A stretch of DNA of 64,000 nucleotides, from assembly GCA_025054775.1 (NCBI GenBank), contig JANWZA010000022.1, forward strand, positions 1 to 64,000, written 5' to 3'. The translations under genes were made by a program, and so were the position numbers. Below, piece after piece: positions 7,381-15,841 of the stretch (within the stretch, counting starts at the first letter, position 1; each line of letters begins with the position of its first letter). The notes beneath the pieces were generated by a model, which was not told where the DNA came from, searched no databases, and saw only the letters and a program-made list of their open reading frames with translations. The DNA comes from Microscillaceae bacterium. GTDB taxonomy: Bacteria > Bacteroidota > Bacteroidia > Cytophagales > Microscillaceae.

Positions 7381-8457
7381 ATGGGAAAAAAACAAGATTT
7401 TTTAGCAATGGAAAGTAATTTTTTTTTAGGGCAAGATAGCTTTCATTTTTTAGCAAATTGGCTAAAACTGCAAAAATACTCGCAAGTAGTAGTTTTGGTG
7501 GATAGGAATACTAAGCAATTTTGCTATCCACTTATCAAAGATTTTTTGCCTGAAAATCATTTTTTAATTGAAATTCCTGCAGGAGAGCTACATAAAAATC
7601 TGCAAACTTGTCATCAAATTTGGGCGAAGCTAACTACTTGGGCAATAGACCGTAAAGCTTTGCTAGTGAATTTAGGGGGAGGCGTTCTATGCGACATAGG
7701 GGGGTTCTGTGCTGCTACCTACAAGCGAGGTATAGATTTCGTACATATTCCTACCACACTTTTGGCACAAGTTGATGCTTGCTTTGGGGGTAAATTAGGT
7801 ATTGATTTTCAAGGGTTTAAGAACCAAATCGGAGTCTTTGCTTTACCTAAACACGTATTAGTAAATCCTACTTTTTTGCATACCTTGCCCAAGCGTGAAT
7901 TATATGCAGGATTTGCCGAAGTAATAAAACACAGCCTTATTGCTGATGCTGAGCATTTTCAGTTTTTAGTTACTTTGGAACGGCAATTTTCTACGCACTT
8001 GCATGAAATTGTGTACCATTCTATTAAAATAAAAAATCAGATTGTAGAGCAAGATTTCAAAGAACAGCATCTTCGCAAAACGCTTAATTTTGGGCATACC
8101 GTTGGTCATGCCATAGAAAGTTTTTTGTTACAGTTTCCTGAAAGGGCTATTTTGCATGGCGAGGCAATAGTGGTAGGCATGCTTTGTGAGGCGTGGCTTG
8201 CTATGAAAAGAAACTTGCTTCCGAAAACTGACTTTGAGCAAATTTGGGCATATCTTACACATATTTATCCGCAAAAAATAGTTTTTAGCCCAGAAGAAGT
8301 AAGCGAAATAGCTAAGCTTTGCTTGCAAGATAAGAAAAATACACATCGGCAAATTTTATTAGCCACTTTGGAACAGATTGGAAAAGCAGTTTTTGATGTG
8401 CCTGTAACTTTGGGAGAAATAGAGCAAGCTTTGTATTTTTATTTGAAAAACCTATAA
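7381..8457 (+). CDS. aroB: 3-dehydroquinate synthase
   Basis: AroB converts 3-deoxy-D-arabino-heptulosonate 7-phosphate to 3-dehydroquinate, the second step of the shikimate pathway, in the cytosol. The 358-residue protein shows the family signatures in order: LVNLGGGVLCDIGGFCAATY (NAD binding), KRGIDFVHIPTTLLAQVDAC, GKLGIDFQGFKNQIG, and the zinc-binding elements E in AEVIKHSLI, H in LNFGHTVGHAIES and H in LHGEAIVVGM. The length is normal. The ATG at 7381 is used; an internal ATG nine codons later is possible. The stop codon lies inside one arm of a terminator hairpin shared with the convergent nrdB. Confidence 0.95.
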   Translation: MGKKQDFLAMESNFFLGQDSFHFLANWLKLQKYSQVVVLVDRNTKQFCYPLIKDFLPENHFLIEIPAGELHKNLQTCHQIWAKLTTWAIDRKALLVNLGGGVLCDIGGFCAATYKRGIDFVHIPTTLLAQVDACFGGKLGIDFQGFKNQIGVFALPKHVLVNPTFLHTLPKRELYAGFAEVIKHSLIADAEHFQFLVTLERQFSTHLHEIVYHSIKIKNQIVEQDFKEQHLRKTLNFGHTVGHAIESFLLQFPERAILHGEAIVVGMLCEAWLAMKRNLLPKTDFEQIWAYLTHIYPQKIVFSPEEVSEIAKLCLQDKKNTHRQILLATLEQIGKAVFDVPVTLGEIEQALYFYLKNL

Positions 8458-8479
8458 AGTGTAGGCAACCTTATAGGTT
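8449..8479. terminator. Hairpin between convergent aroB and nrdB
   Basis: AACCTATAA (8449-8457, including the aroB stop) and TTATAGGTT (8471-8479) form a perfect 9-bp stem with a 13-base loop. The position between two converging genes fits a bidirectional terminator, although neither side has a strong T-run. Confidence 0.6.
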
Positions 8480-8486
8480 TACAGTG

Positions 8487-9476
8487 CTAAAAATCAGCAT
8501 CTAATACAAATTTTTGTTCAGGTTTCGTTTCTGCTTGAATGCCTACTCCTGCCTTGCGGTATTCACCTACACGTTTTTCAAAAAAGTTGGTTTTGCCTTG
8601 TAAAGAGATTAATTCCATAAAATCAAATGGGTTAGTAGCATGGTAATATTTAGGATAACCTAATGCTACAAGCAGCCTATCAGCCACAAATTCAATGTAT
8701 TGAGACATGAGCCTAGCGTTCATGCCAATCAAGTCTACAGGTAGCGCATCGACTACAAATTCTTTTTCTATGCTTACAGCGTCGGTAATAATTTCGTAAA
8801 TTCGCTCTTGGGGTAGTTTGTTTTGAATGTATTTGGTATAAAGCAAACAAGCAAAATCGCAGTGCAAGCCTTCGTCTCTGGAAATCAACTCATTAGAGAA
8901 ACCTAGCCCTGGCATTAAGCCACGCTTTTTAAGCCAAAAGATAGAGCAAAAACTTCCTGAAAAGAAAATACCTTCTACGGCAGCAAAGGCGATTAGTCGT
9001 TCTACAAAGCTACTATTTTTTATCCAACGTAAAGCCCACTCTGCCTTCTTTTGCACACAAGGCACGGTTTGAATGGCATGGAAAAGGCGGTGCTTTTCAG
9101 TACTATCTTTTATGTAAGTATCAATCAAAAGCGAATAGGTTTCGGAGTGTATATTTTCCATCATTACTTGAAAGCCATAAAAACAACGTGCCTCGGGAAT
9201 TTGTACCTCTTTCAGAAAGTTTACGGCTAAATTTTCATTCACGATGCCGTCGCTTGCTGCAAAAAAGGCTAATACGTGAGAAATAAAGTGCCGTTCACCG
9301 TCGTTAAGAGCTTCCCAGTCTCTTAAGTCAGGTAAGAGGTCGATTTCTTCGGCAGTCCAAAACGAGGCTTCGTGTTTTTTATACATTTCCCAAATATCGT
9401 GAAATTGAATAGGAAACAGCACAAAACGGTTGTCTGTTTCTTGGAGTAAGGGTTCTATATAGGTTTGTGTTGCCAT
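8487..9476 (-). CDS. nrdB: Ribonucleoside-diphosphate reductase small (beta) subunit, class Ia
   Basis: NrdB houses the diiron-tyrosyl radical that activates the large subunit for deoxyribonucleotide synthesis. All key residues can be placed in the 329-residue sequence: iron ligands D76, E107, H110, E168, E202 and H205, and the radical tyrosine Y114 (ENIHSETY). The sequence resembles the eukaryote-like class ([28 protein letters not shown]). The C-terminal FVLDADF matches the tail that docks on the large subunit. No large-subunit gene lies in the window. The promoter is probably TAGATTTG (minus strand, 9549-9556) with a TTTG box 22 bp upstream. Confidence 0.97.
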   Translation of the reverse strand: MATQTYIEPLLQETDNRFVLFPIQFHDIWEMYKKHEASFWTAEEIDLLPDLRDWEALNDGERHFISHVLAFFAASDGIVNENLAVNFLKEVQIPEARCFYGFQVMMENIHSETYSLLIDTYIKDSTEKHRLFHAIQTVPCVQKKAEWALRWIKNSSFVERLIAFAAVEGIFFSGSFCSIFWLKKRGLMPGLGFSNELISRDEGLHCDFACLLYTKYIQNKLPQERIYEIITDAVSIEKEFVVDALPVDLIGMNARLMSQYIEFVADRLLVALGYPKYYHATNPFDFMELISLQGKTNFFEKRVGEYRKAGVGIQAETKPEQKFVLDADF

Positions 9477-9548
9477 GCGAAATTACGGTAAGTTTGCTAA
9501 AAAACGTAACTTTTGTTTGAAAATACATCAAGTTTTTTTAAGGTTTTG

Positions 9549-9582
9549 CAAATCTACAACAAGTTTCGAGAAAATTTGCAAA
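9549..9582 (-). promoter_or_regulatory. nrdB promoter, Bacteroidota type
   Basis: On the minus strand TTTG (complement of 9579-9582) is followed after 22 bp by TAGATTTG (complement of 9549-9556), matching the TTTG / TAnnTTTG consensus. The predicted transcript would start near 9542 and leave a leader of about 65 bases before nrdB. Confidence 0.5.
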
Positions 9583-9641
9583 ATTTTTCTTAAAAATTAC
9601 TTGCCAAGTTCTAATCTTTTGAGAATTAGCCTAATAATTTT

Positions 9642-11153
9642 TTATAATTTTTGGAAAGCCTTTCCTAACTGCTCTATGAGGTCAGAAGCGATTAAACTTT
9701 CCACACTTTGGGCTTGCTGAATGGCTAAATCTCCTGCTAGTCCATGCAAATACACTCCCAGTAGGCAGGTTTCATAGGCAGTATAGCCTTGAGCTAGAAG
9801 GGAAGTGAGTATACCTGTAAGCACATCGCCGCTACCTGCCGTTGCCATGCCTGCATTGCCTGTGGAATTAAAGTAAATTTCTTGTTCGGGAGTGATAATA
9901 GCAGTGTAATGCCCTTTAAGAACAAGAAAAACTTGATATTGTTTAGCAAACTCTTGTGCGGCGAGCCAAAGCGAATAGGTTTGGGTAGTTTCTACTTTAG
10001 CAAGTCGTTGAAATTCTTTACGATGCGGTGTAAGAATGCTATTTTTAGGCAATTGAGCTAAAAGCTCGGGGTTTTGTGCCAAAATATTCAAAGCATCCGC
10101 ATCTAACACAATAGGTTTGGTAAAATTAGTAAGCGTATTTTCTAAAACTGCCTTAGTATGAAGGTGCATACCCATACCACAGCCCAACCCTATGCTGTTG
10201 AACATAGTCAAATCATTTGCCCAGGCTGTTAGGTGTGTTTCGTTTTTATCTGCCTCAACCATTGCCTCGGGAATAGCCGTTTGTAAAGCCGTATAACCAC
10301 ACTGAGGGATATGCAAGGTGAGTAACCCTACGCCGCTACGCAAGCATGCTTTGGCTGCCAAGATTGCCGCGCCTATTTTGCCATAGCTACCTACCTGTAA
10401 TAATGCTCTTCCAAAAGTGCCTTTATGAGCAAACTTTGAACGTCTTTTACGTATTTTTACTAAGTCTTGGGCTTCAATAAAATAAAATTGCGTAGGAGTT
10501 TCTTCTAATTTTTCTGCTGAAAGTTGAATATTTAACACGTGCCAATTTCCTACAAAGACTTCATTTTCGGGCATAAAAAAAGCTAATTTTGGCACTTGAA
10601 ACGTAAGGGTGTGGTGTGCTTTTACTATGGTGGTGTGGGCTGTCGGTTGGTCAATTAGTAGCCCTGAAGGGACGTCTATGCTTACCACTATTTGCGTAGC
10701 ATACTGATTTTGAATAAATCGTATTACTTCGGCGGTAATGCCTTCAGGCTCTCGGTTGATACCTGTTCCTAAAATAGCATCCACCAAAACCCCTTTGCTT
10801 AAATTAGAAGGAAGCTGTTCGGCTTGATAAATATGTTTTACTTCGGTTAGTTTTTCTAATCGGTTCAAATTTTGCTGAAAATCCTCTGAACGTTTGGGGT
10901 GTTGCCATACTACCCACACGTTTACGTTATAGCCTAGTTGAATAAGTTGCCGAGCAATGCCCAAGCCGTCGCCACCATTATTGCCCACACCGCAAAAAAT
11001 ATGAAAAGGTTGCTTAGAAGAAAAGTTTTGCCTGAGCCACTGCGTAACTTGCATACAAGCTCTTTCCATAAGGTCAATAGAAGCAATAGGCTCGTGAGCT
11101 ATGGTGTATTGGTCAAGGGTTTTGATTTGAGTGGCAGAAAGGATTTTGAGCAT
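9642..11153 (-). CDS. nnr: Bifunctional NAD(P)H-hydrate epimerase / ADP-dependent NAD(P)H-hydrate dehydratase
   Basis: This enzyme repairs damaged NADHX and NADPHX: the N-terminal NnrE half interconverts the epimers and the C-terminal NnrD half dehydrates the S form using ADP. In the 503-residue protein the epimerase half (about 1-220) shows CGVGNNGGDGLGIARQL and DAILGTGINREPEG. The ribokinase-like dehydratase half (about 230-503) shows GRALLQVGSYGKIGAAILAA, PIVLDADALN, ILTPHRKEF and the nucleotide-binding NAGMATAGSGDVLTGIL. The length is as expected for the fused form. It is a single-gene unit ahead of nrdB, with 165 bp between them. Confidence 0.96.
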   Translation of the reverse strand: MLKILSATQIKTLDQYTIAHEPIASIDLMERACMQVTQWLRQNFSSKQPFHIFCGVGNNGGDGLGIARQLIQLGYNVNVWVVWQHPKRSEDFQQNLNRLEKLTEVKHIYQAEQLPSNLSKGVLVDAILGTGINREPEGITAEVIRFIQNQYATQIVVSIDVPSGLLIDQPTAHTTIVKAHHTLTFQVPKLAFFMPENEVFVGNWHVLNIQLSAEKLEETPTQFYFIEAQDLVKIRKRRSKFAHKGTFGRALLQVGSYGKIGAAILAAKACLRSGVGLLTLHIPQCGYTALQTAIPEAMVEADKNETHLTAWANDLTMFNSIGLGCGMGMHLHTKAVLENTLTNFTKPIVLDADALNILAQNPELLAQLPKNSILTPHRKEFQRLAKVETTQTYSLWLAAQEFAKQYQVFLVLKGHYTAIITPEQEIYFNSTGNAGMATAGSGDVLTGILTSLLAQGYTAYETCLLGVYLHGLAGDLAIQQAQSVESLIASDLIEQLGKAFQKL

Positions 11154-11600
11154 AGGGATTAATTCAGAAATTACTTCGTGCTATTTAATGACTCAATTGC
11201 TTTTATTAGTGTATATAATTGATTTATTTAATTGATTAGCCCGACTTTTCAAGAGATTACTTGTCATAGAATGTAAGAAACGATTTATTTTCGGTATGAT
11301 TGATTTACTTTTGTTACTTACAAATTGTAGGGCTATAAATTTCAAACTTTTAGCTTGTTAAGCTAAATAATTATGCACAAAGGTTCAATTTTCCTACGTA
11401 GCCTCTGAGGTTTGCACTTCTAAACTACAAAATGGCATACCAAAGGTAAAGTGGTTTGGGTATTTTGTGAAATATAAATTTTTGAAAATCAGACTAATCG
11501 GTTAAGTTAATCTACAAAAACACTTAAAATTATAGTAAAGAAAAAAAGGAAAAGTTTAGCAGATTGTCATGCCTTTCTCAAAAGCTATTTTGTTATTTTA
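11154..11600. other. Gene-free 447 bp between nnr and an exported protein
   Basis: No open frame with support was found. The segment is AT-rich. A short stretch (GATTAGCCCGA at 11234-11244, then TTACTTGT at 11257-11264) partly resembles the core of the hairpin element at 5354 and 13385, but without a clear stem. Nothing else was recognised. Confidence 0.5.
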
Positions 11601-12197
11601 TTATTTTTTTATTTTAATGGTCTGCATTATATTTTTAGCGATGGGTTGCCACTTTTGTTTTTGCTTGGCAGGGCAACTAAAGCTAAAAACAAACATTTTG
11701 CCTTTTTCTATGGTGTAAAGCAAGTAATTGTATTGCCTAATACCTACTTCATTTTTCACCCTTCCCTCGCGGTCCTTGTCTTTTACTTCTCCTATGAATT
11801 CAAAAATGATAAACTTTCTTTTGTTAATCACAGTAATACCTTCTTCTAAAAATTCTACCTCATCGTGCATAGCAGCGATGCTAGCTTTATACATGCCTTT
11901 TATCATTTCCATGTCCTTTTCGTTCCAGTCAGATTGAGCCACTGCCAACAGAGAGCGATTTTGTACATTATTCACACTTAGGGTTGCAGAGCCATCAGGG
12001 CTGGCGAAAGCAGCTATTGGCTTACGATATGTCGCAAATCTCCGCAAATACATTTCGTCAGGCATAGGTGTGAAATTAGCAGGGATACTCATAGAAATTC
12101 CTTCTTCAAACTGCATCTTTACAAGTTTCACATCATCAAAAGCACTCAATAAAACAAGTAATGCAAGAGCAAATACACGCTTGAAAAATGTTTCCAT
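11601..12197 (-). CDS. Exported protein of unknown function
   Basis: The 198-residue product starts with a short signal peptide (METFFKRVFALALLVLLSAF). The mature part reads like a small alpha/beta domain with a MQFEEGISMSIPANFTPMPDEM opening. That pattern, a strand of the form G..MSIP..F, is common in DcrB/PsbP-like secreted proteins and also appears in two other exported proteins of this window (21969 and 33924). No catalytic motif is visible and I do not recognise a named family. It stands alone; the gene to its right on the same strand ends in a strong terminator, so this gene must have its own promoter. Confidence 0.75.
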   Translation of the reverse strand: METFFKRVFALALLVLLSAFDDVKLVKMQFEEGISMSIPANFTPMPDEMYLRRFATYRKPIAAFASPDGSATLSVNNVQNRSLLAVAQSDWNEKDMEMIKGMYKASIAAMHDEVEFLEEGITVINKRKFIIFEFIGEVKDKDREGRVKNEVGIRQYNYLLYTIEKGKMFVFSFSCPAKQKQKWQPIAKNIMQTIKIKK

Positions 12198-12296
12198 ACT
12201 TCTTATCTCTTACGCTTGTACTTAAAAATGGCTCAAATATTTAACTTATCTGTGTAATCAGAAACGTAAAAACGCTTTTTAGGGTTTTGCAAAAAT

Positions 12297-12330
12297 AAAA
12301 AAAGCCATTGAGATACTCAACGGCTTTTTT
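12297..12330 (-). terminator. Intrinsic terminator of the 12382-12798 gene
   Basis: Arms A-rich+GCC-A-TTGAG (to 12312) and CTCAA-C-GGC+T-rich (12316-12330) form a stem of more than 12 bp with one mismatch and a 3-base loop. On the minus strand it ends in a run of seven T. It lies just downstream of the leftward gene ending at 12382; on the plus strand it also ends in a T-run. Confidence 0.85.
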
Positions 12331-12381
12331 GCAAGTTAATGTGTTGAACTGTCAAACCAAACGAACTACATTTTACCAACC

Positions 12382-12798
12382 TTACTCTATTTCTATATCA
12401 AACAAACTGCTCTCTTCATTAACAAAAAGTGGTTTATAGGTCTCATTTACCACTTTTCCCAGATTGATAGGAGTAATTTTTAAGCTATTCATGAGCCACT
12501 GCTCGGCAGGGGTATAAGTAGGTGGCGTTAAATCAATATTCTCTATTCGGAGCATGTTGAGCAATTTTTGCTCTATTGTAACATGCTCCACACGTACAGG
12601 AATTTCATCAAAGGTAATGGCTTCTATTGAGAGCGTAGCCATTATCTGCAAATCCGCCTGTGTGCATTTACTATTTTTTTGTGTTTTTTTAGTTTCTTTT
12701 TCATCTTTACCCCCTGTGGCAAACGAAATATTTGCTGAAACTAACAAGGCTAAAGCCGCCACTACAAATTTCCGAAACATATTTCTAATAGTCTCCAT
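12382..12798 (-). CDS. Small exported protein of unknown function
   Basis: The chosen ATG at 12796-12798 gives 138 residues beginning METIRNMFRKFVVAALALL, a signal peptide that probably ends at NISFA. An upstream TTG would only add hydrophilic residues before the signal and is rejected. The mature protein starts with a lysine-rich stretch (KDEKETKKTQKNSK) and then an acidic, leucine/isoleucine-rich region with three similar short segments of the form L.IE.I.F.EIPV / LRIENIDLTPP / LKITPINLGKV. These may be weak internal repeats. No family is recognised. A strong terminator follows it. Confidence 0.65.
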   Translation of the reverse strand: METIRNMFRKFVVAALALLVSANISFATGGKDEKETKKTQKNSKCTQADLQIMATLSIEAITFDEIPVRVEHVTIEQKLLNMLRIENIDLTPPTYTPAEQWLMNSLKITPINLGKVVNETYKPLFVNEESSLFDIEIE

Positions 12799-13336
12799 TT
12801 TCTTATCCTGTGAAAGGTGAAACAATAAAAACATAAACTTTTTGGTCAAATTTATCTAACCCTTTGCCCCTCTGTTACAAAAGGAAGCAATTTCAAAGAA
12901 TGATTTAATTAATTAGGTAATGTTTTATCATTTTATTACACTTTGATAACGTAAAAGGGAGATTATTAGTTTACTTTTTTTTTGAAATTTTATTTCGATT
13001 ATAATTTTTAAACACGCGAAACAAAGGAAAATTCTGAATAAAAATTTTTTAATTTATATTTTTTTAAAAATAATATTTTGAAATTTTTGAAATAAATTAT
13101 ATAAAAGTTTGCTTTATAGATTTACGAAATTTTATGTAAGATTTTTCTATAAAAAATCACTTTTCGCATCATAACAATTCCAAAGAAATAAACCTATTCT
13201 TCTGTAATAAAGCTATATCCAGAAATAATACAAACCGCTAACGTCAAAATACCAAAAAGCCACCTAAACCAAAATAATCCTTAATCAGGAGAATAAGTAA
13301 GAATTTTTTATATTTTGTATAACAAAAGTGTTTAGT

Positions 13337-13450
13337 CAGGAAAATTATCAGGTAGGTAAGACTATGCTAGTAAGCTAGAAACAGGCGATTAGTCCGAAAG
13401 ACTACTTGTTTCTCCTCAAAAAGACTCTTACCGAGAAGCTTATCTTAAAT
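13337..13450 (+). repeat. Hairpin repeat element, copy B (strand arbitrary)
   Basis: GAAACAGG (13378-13385) pairs with CTTGTTTC (13405-13412). Inside, TAGTC and GACTA pair around the loop CGAAA. The blocks GCGATTAGTCCGAAA (13385-13399) and ACTTGTTTCTCC (13404-13415) are identical in copy A at 5354-5389, and the flanks are also related. Arm differences between the copies preserve pairing through G-T pairs. Confidence 0.6.
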
Positions 13451-13538
13451 ATGTTTCAGCGTAGAAATTACTACTATCGTACATTCTAAACCAACACCTA
13501 TTCTAAAAAATGAATATCTTGAAAATGTTTCCAAAGAA

Positions 13539-13570
13539 TTTGGATTTTCTGCTTTTTATGCATACCTTTG
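13539..13570 (+). promoter_or_regulatory. Bacteroidota-type promoter of the 13617 gene
   Basis: TTTG at 13539-13542 and TACCTTTG at 13563-13570 are spaced 20 bp apart, an excellent match to the -33/-7 consensus. Transcription would start near 13577, leaving about 40 bases before the ATG. Confidence 0.7.
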
Positions 13571-13616
13571 CAAGGTATAAATTCAATGTTTCATTAAATT
13601 TTAATCTTATTCAATC

Positions 13617-13895
13617 ATGGACAAAGTACAACAAGAGACTGCTGAACTTATTAAATCAGTAGCCACCAAAGCAGGCATTTCAGAAGAGCAAGCCAAAGCG
13701 GCAGTAGATACTGTGCTAGAATATGTAAAAAAATCAGGTTTGCCAGGAGTAGATACACTTAGTGAATACGCAGGAGTTGCTAAAGACACTTTGAGTAATG
13801 TAGCAAGTTCAGTAGGTAACTTTTTCAAAAGTGCTTTTGGTGGCGGAGGTAAAGAAGAACCTAAAAAAGAAACTGAGGAGAAAAAAGCGGAGTAG
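13617..13895 (+). CDS. Small helical protein of unknown function
   Basis: The 92-residue protein has no signal peptide. It reads as two or three helices (VQQETAELIKSVATKAGISE, EQAKAAVDTVLEYVKKSGLPG) and a glycine-serine stretch, and ends in a lysine/glutamate-rich tail (KEEPKKETEEKKAE). The GISEEQAKAAVDTVLEYVKKS..PG segment resembles small helical domains of the DUF2267/DUF2780 type, but I cannot place it firmly. It has a near-consensus promoter and its own terminator, so it is a single-gene unit and may be well expressed. It is probably cytoplasmic. Confidence 0.75.
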   Translation: MDKVQQETAELIKSVATKAGISEEQAKAAVDTVLEYVKKSGLPGVDTLSEYAGVAKDTLSNVASSVGNFFKSAFGGGGKEEPKKETEEKKAE

Positions 13896-13944
13896 CTATC
13901 ATATATGTAAGAAATATGTTTTTTTAGGCTTATTTGAAATTAAC

Positions 13945-14004
13945 AAACACACCTGAAAAGCAAAAAGTCTATTAGGAAAGACATGCAAAAAAGGTGTGTT
14001 TTTT
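13945..14004 (+). terminator. Terminator of the 13617 gene
   Basis: AAACACACC (13945-13953) and GGTGTGTTT (13993-14001) form a perfect 9-bp stem that runs into a T-run to 14004. The 39-base loop contains a small inner stem (GTCT / AGAC). Confidence 0.7.
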
Positions 14005-14106
14005 CATTGTCAGTATTTATTTGAGGATATAATACTTGCTTGAAATAGTTAGTTATCACTGGCTTTTTATGAAAAGCTGAGAAAGTTGTAAAAAATTTGT
14101 ATGGTG

Positions 14107-14139
14107 TTGCTCATAAATAAAAAATATTTTGTAAATTTG
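14107..14139 (+). promoter_or_regulatory. Probable promoter of the greA leader
   Basis: TTG at 14107-14109 and TAAATTTG at 14132-14139, 22 bp apart, fit the Bacteroidota consensus. The inferred start near 14146 would give a leader of about 195 bases before greA. Confidence 0.5.
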
Positions 14140-14145
14140 TAGTTA

Positions 14146-14341
14146 AAGCTAAAAAAACGATGAGCAAGTTCAACCCAAATTTGGGGGTTATTACAAGAGT
14201 TGTACTTTGGAAAGATAGTTAGATAAACACTTTTGTAGAGGAAGTGTTATTATCGAAACGGTCTTGTTCAAAGTGCCGTTTTTTTGTTTTTTTATTGGTA
14301 TTCGTGTTATTTTGTCAAAAACTAAAAAAAATTAAAAAACT
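14146..14341 (+). ncRNA. Structured leader or small RNA upstream of greA
   Basis: Between the promoter and greA there are three stems: AACCC/GGGTT near 14172-14190, AACACTT (14226-14232) with AAGTGTT (14242-14248), and AAACGG (14256-14261) with CCGTTT (14276-14281). The last runs into seven T, like an intrinsic terminator. A 20-codon frame (ATG at 14160, stop at 14220-14222) precedes the second stem. This could be an attenuated leader of greA or a separate small RNA. The function is inferred from layout only. Confidence 0.45.
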
Positions 14342-14815
14342 ATGGGAAAAGTGTCATATTATACTGTTGAAGGATTAAACAAACTAAAAGAGGAACTTCA
14401 AGATTTAACTACGCGTGGGAGAGCAGAAATAGCTCGTCAAATTGCAGAGGCACGCGAAAAGGGAGATTTGAGCGAAAATGCTGAGTATGATGCTGCTAAA
14501 GATGCGCAAGGTCTGCTTGAATTAAAGATTGCTAAATTACAAGAACTTGTCGCTAACGCGCGTTTGATAGACGAGTCCAAGATGGATACTTCTGTGGTGT
14601 CTATCTTATCCAAAGTGAAAGTTAGGAATTTGAAAATAAACAAAGAGATAAGCTATATGCTTGTATCCGAAGAGGAGGCTAACGTTAAAGAGGGCAAGAT
14701 TTCGGTGCAATCTCCTGTTGGAAAAGGGCTTTTAGGTAAACGCGTAGGCGACAAAGTTTCTATCCAAGTACCAGCAGGTTGGGTAGAGTTAGAGATTTTA
14801 GAAATTAGCCGCTAA
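14342..14815 (+). CDS. greA: Transcription elongation factor GreA
   Basis: GreA enters the secondary channel of RNA polymerase and stimulates cleavage of backtracked RNA. The 157-residue protein has the N-terminal coiled-coil domain with the acidic tip (GDLSENAEYDAAKDAQ) that positions the catalytic metal. Its C-terminal FKBP-like domain ends SPVGKGLLGKRVGDKVSIQVPAGWVELEILEI. The length is standard. A terminator-like stem lies about 60 bp upstream of the ATG, so polymerase pausing or attenuation in the leader could feed back on greA. This is an idea suggested by the sequence, not shown by it. Confidence 0.96.
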   Translation: MGKVSYYTVEGLNKLKEELQDLTTRGRAEIARQIAEAREKGDLSENAEYDAAKDAQGLLELKIAKLQELVANARLIDESKMDTSVVSILSKVKVRNLKINKEISYMLVSEEEANVKEGKISVQSPVGKGLLGKRVGDKVSIQVPAGWVELEILEISR

Positions 14816-14828
14816 ATACTAAACCAAA

Positions 14829-14861
14829 ACTACTTTCCAAGTTTTAGAAACTTGGAAAGTA
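14829..14861. terminator. Long perfect hairpin between convergent greA and the SH3 lipoprotein gene
   Basis: CTACTTTCCAAGTTT (14829-14843) and AAACTTGGAAAGTAG (14847-14861) form a perfect 15-bp stem with a 3-base loop. It serves both converging genes. It shares the TTTCCAA core with the hairpins at 44537 and 45767. Confidence 0.75.
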
Positions 14862-14887
14862 GAGTTTGAGTAGTTTTTGTGTTCCAT

Positions 14888-15841
14888 TTATGCAGGTTCA
14901 ACTTCGGGTAAGTTTAGGAATTGTCCTGAAGCCCAACCTTCAAAATTACCATAACGCACTTTATACCAAATGTTTCCACTTTCGTCTGTAGCGGTAATAT
15001 TGACAAAATCATCATTTAGTATCAAATAGACTTCCGCATTGCTTGGGATAATGGTAATGCGTTGTCCGTTTTTGTTAGGTTCTTTGCGTAATACTAAACC
15101 TGACTTAGCATTGATGGAAGCTGTAGAGAAATTGAGGTAAGCACTAAAAATATAGCCTTCGTTCTTACCATAGCGTACTTTGCACCAACTTCCGCCCAAG
15201 TCGTTAATGGTTTCAAAGTTGTCGGTATATTCCAAAATAGCCACTTCGGCATTTCTTGGGATAGTTACAATTTTTTGTCCACTCTGTTTGGGTTCTTTAC
15301 GCATGGTTAAGCCCGATTTGGCATTTACTAAGGCTTTTTGAATAGCATCTCCAAAGTTGGTTTTCACGTTATTTCCTCCTTCGGCTTCTGAGGCGGTGTT
15401 GATTTTAGTGTCATTGGTGGCTTCCAATTTGTGTCCCATTTTGAGGTACGCCCCGAAGGCATAGCCTTGATATTTGCCATATTCTACTTTGTACCAATTT
15501 CCTTTTTTGCCCTTGAGCTCATCGGCTTTGTCTTTTTCAATTACCTCTACCACTGCGTTGGCGGGTAGTACCGTAATAAGTTTTGCCTTAAAGTCAGGGG
15601 ATTTTCGCAAACTCAACCCAGACTTGGCAGTTACCACGGCATCTTTGTTGTTGCCTTCCGAAGAGGTTTTGTCTGCCTTACTCTCTCCTGCTTCGGCATC
15701 ACCTTCCTTAGATTGGGCTTTTTGTTCGGCATTGATAGGTGGTTGGTTGTTTGTGTTGTTGTTGTTACGATTACCGCCACTACCACAAGCGGTCATTAAC
15801 AAGAGTGAAGCACTTGCAAGTGCAAGCAATTCTTTTTTCAT
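14888..15841 (-). CDS. Lipoprotein with three bacterial SH3 domains
   Basis: The N-terminus is a lipoprotein signal (LLLMTAC, lipid-modified cysteine at about 19) followed by an asparagine-rich linker. Three SH3b-type repeats follow at about 70-135, 170-235 and 240-312. Each opens with (A/N)AKSGL.(L/M)RK.P, continues with a V.V(I/L).....AEV..(I/L) strand and ends in W.KV(R/E)YG...G(Y/W).(F/S)..(Y/F)L. Such repeats usually bind peptidoglycan or cell-wall peptides; no hydrolase domain is attached. The protein probably sits on the inner face of the outer membrane or on the surface. It converges with greA across a long hairpin. Confidence 0.85.
   Translation of the reverse strand: MKKELLALASASLLLMTACGSGGNRNNNNTNNQPPINAEQKAQSKEGDAEAGESKADKTSSEGNNKDAVVTAKSGLSLRKSPDFKAKLITVLPANAVVEVIEKDKADELKGKKGNWYKVEYGKYQGYAFGAYLKMGHKLEATNDTKINTASEAEGGNNVKTNFGDAIQKALVNAKSGLTMRKEPKQSGQKIVTIPRNAEVAILEYTDNFETINDLGGSWCKVRYGKNEGYIFSAYLNFSTASINAKSGLVLRKEPNKNGQRITIIPSNAEVYLILNDDFVNITATDESGNIWYKVRYGNFEGWASGQFLNLPEVEPA

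Larger units (their letters stand above)
12799..13616. other. Gene-free stretch holding a hairpin repeat and a promoter
   Basis: This is the longest gene-free region of the window. It contains a very AT-rich block (about 12960-13170), copy B of the hairpin element (about 13337-13450) and the promoter of the gene at 13617. No open frame, tRNA signature or origin-like DnaA box array was seen. Confidence 0.5.

Noticed and set aside
7298-7456. Longer N-terminus for the peptidoglycan-binding protein reaching into aroB
   Set aside because: It would precede the membrane anchor with an extra hydrophobic region and overlap the divergent promoters; the ATG at 7297 gives a clean anchor.
11234-11264. 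Possible third copy of the hairpin element (GATTAGCCCGA ... TTACTTGT)
   Set aside because: Only short blocks match and the outer arms do not pair, so chance similarity cannot be excluded.
12960-13170. Replication origin in the AT-rich block
   Set aside because: No DnaA-box cluster and no dnaA or dnaN neighbour; high AT alone is not enough.
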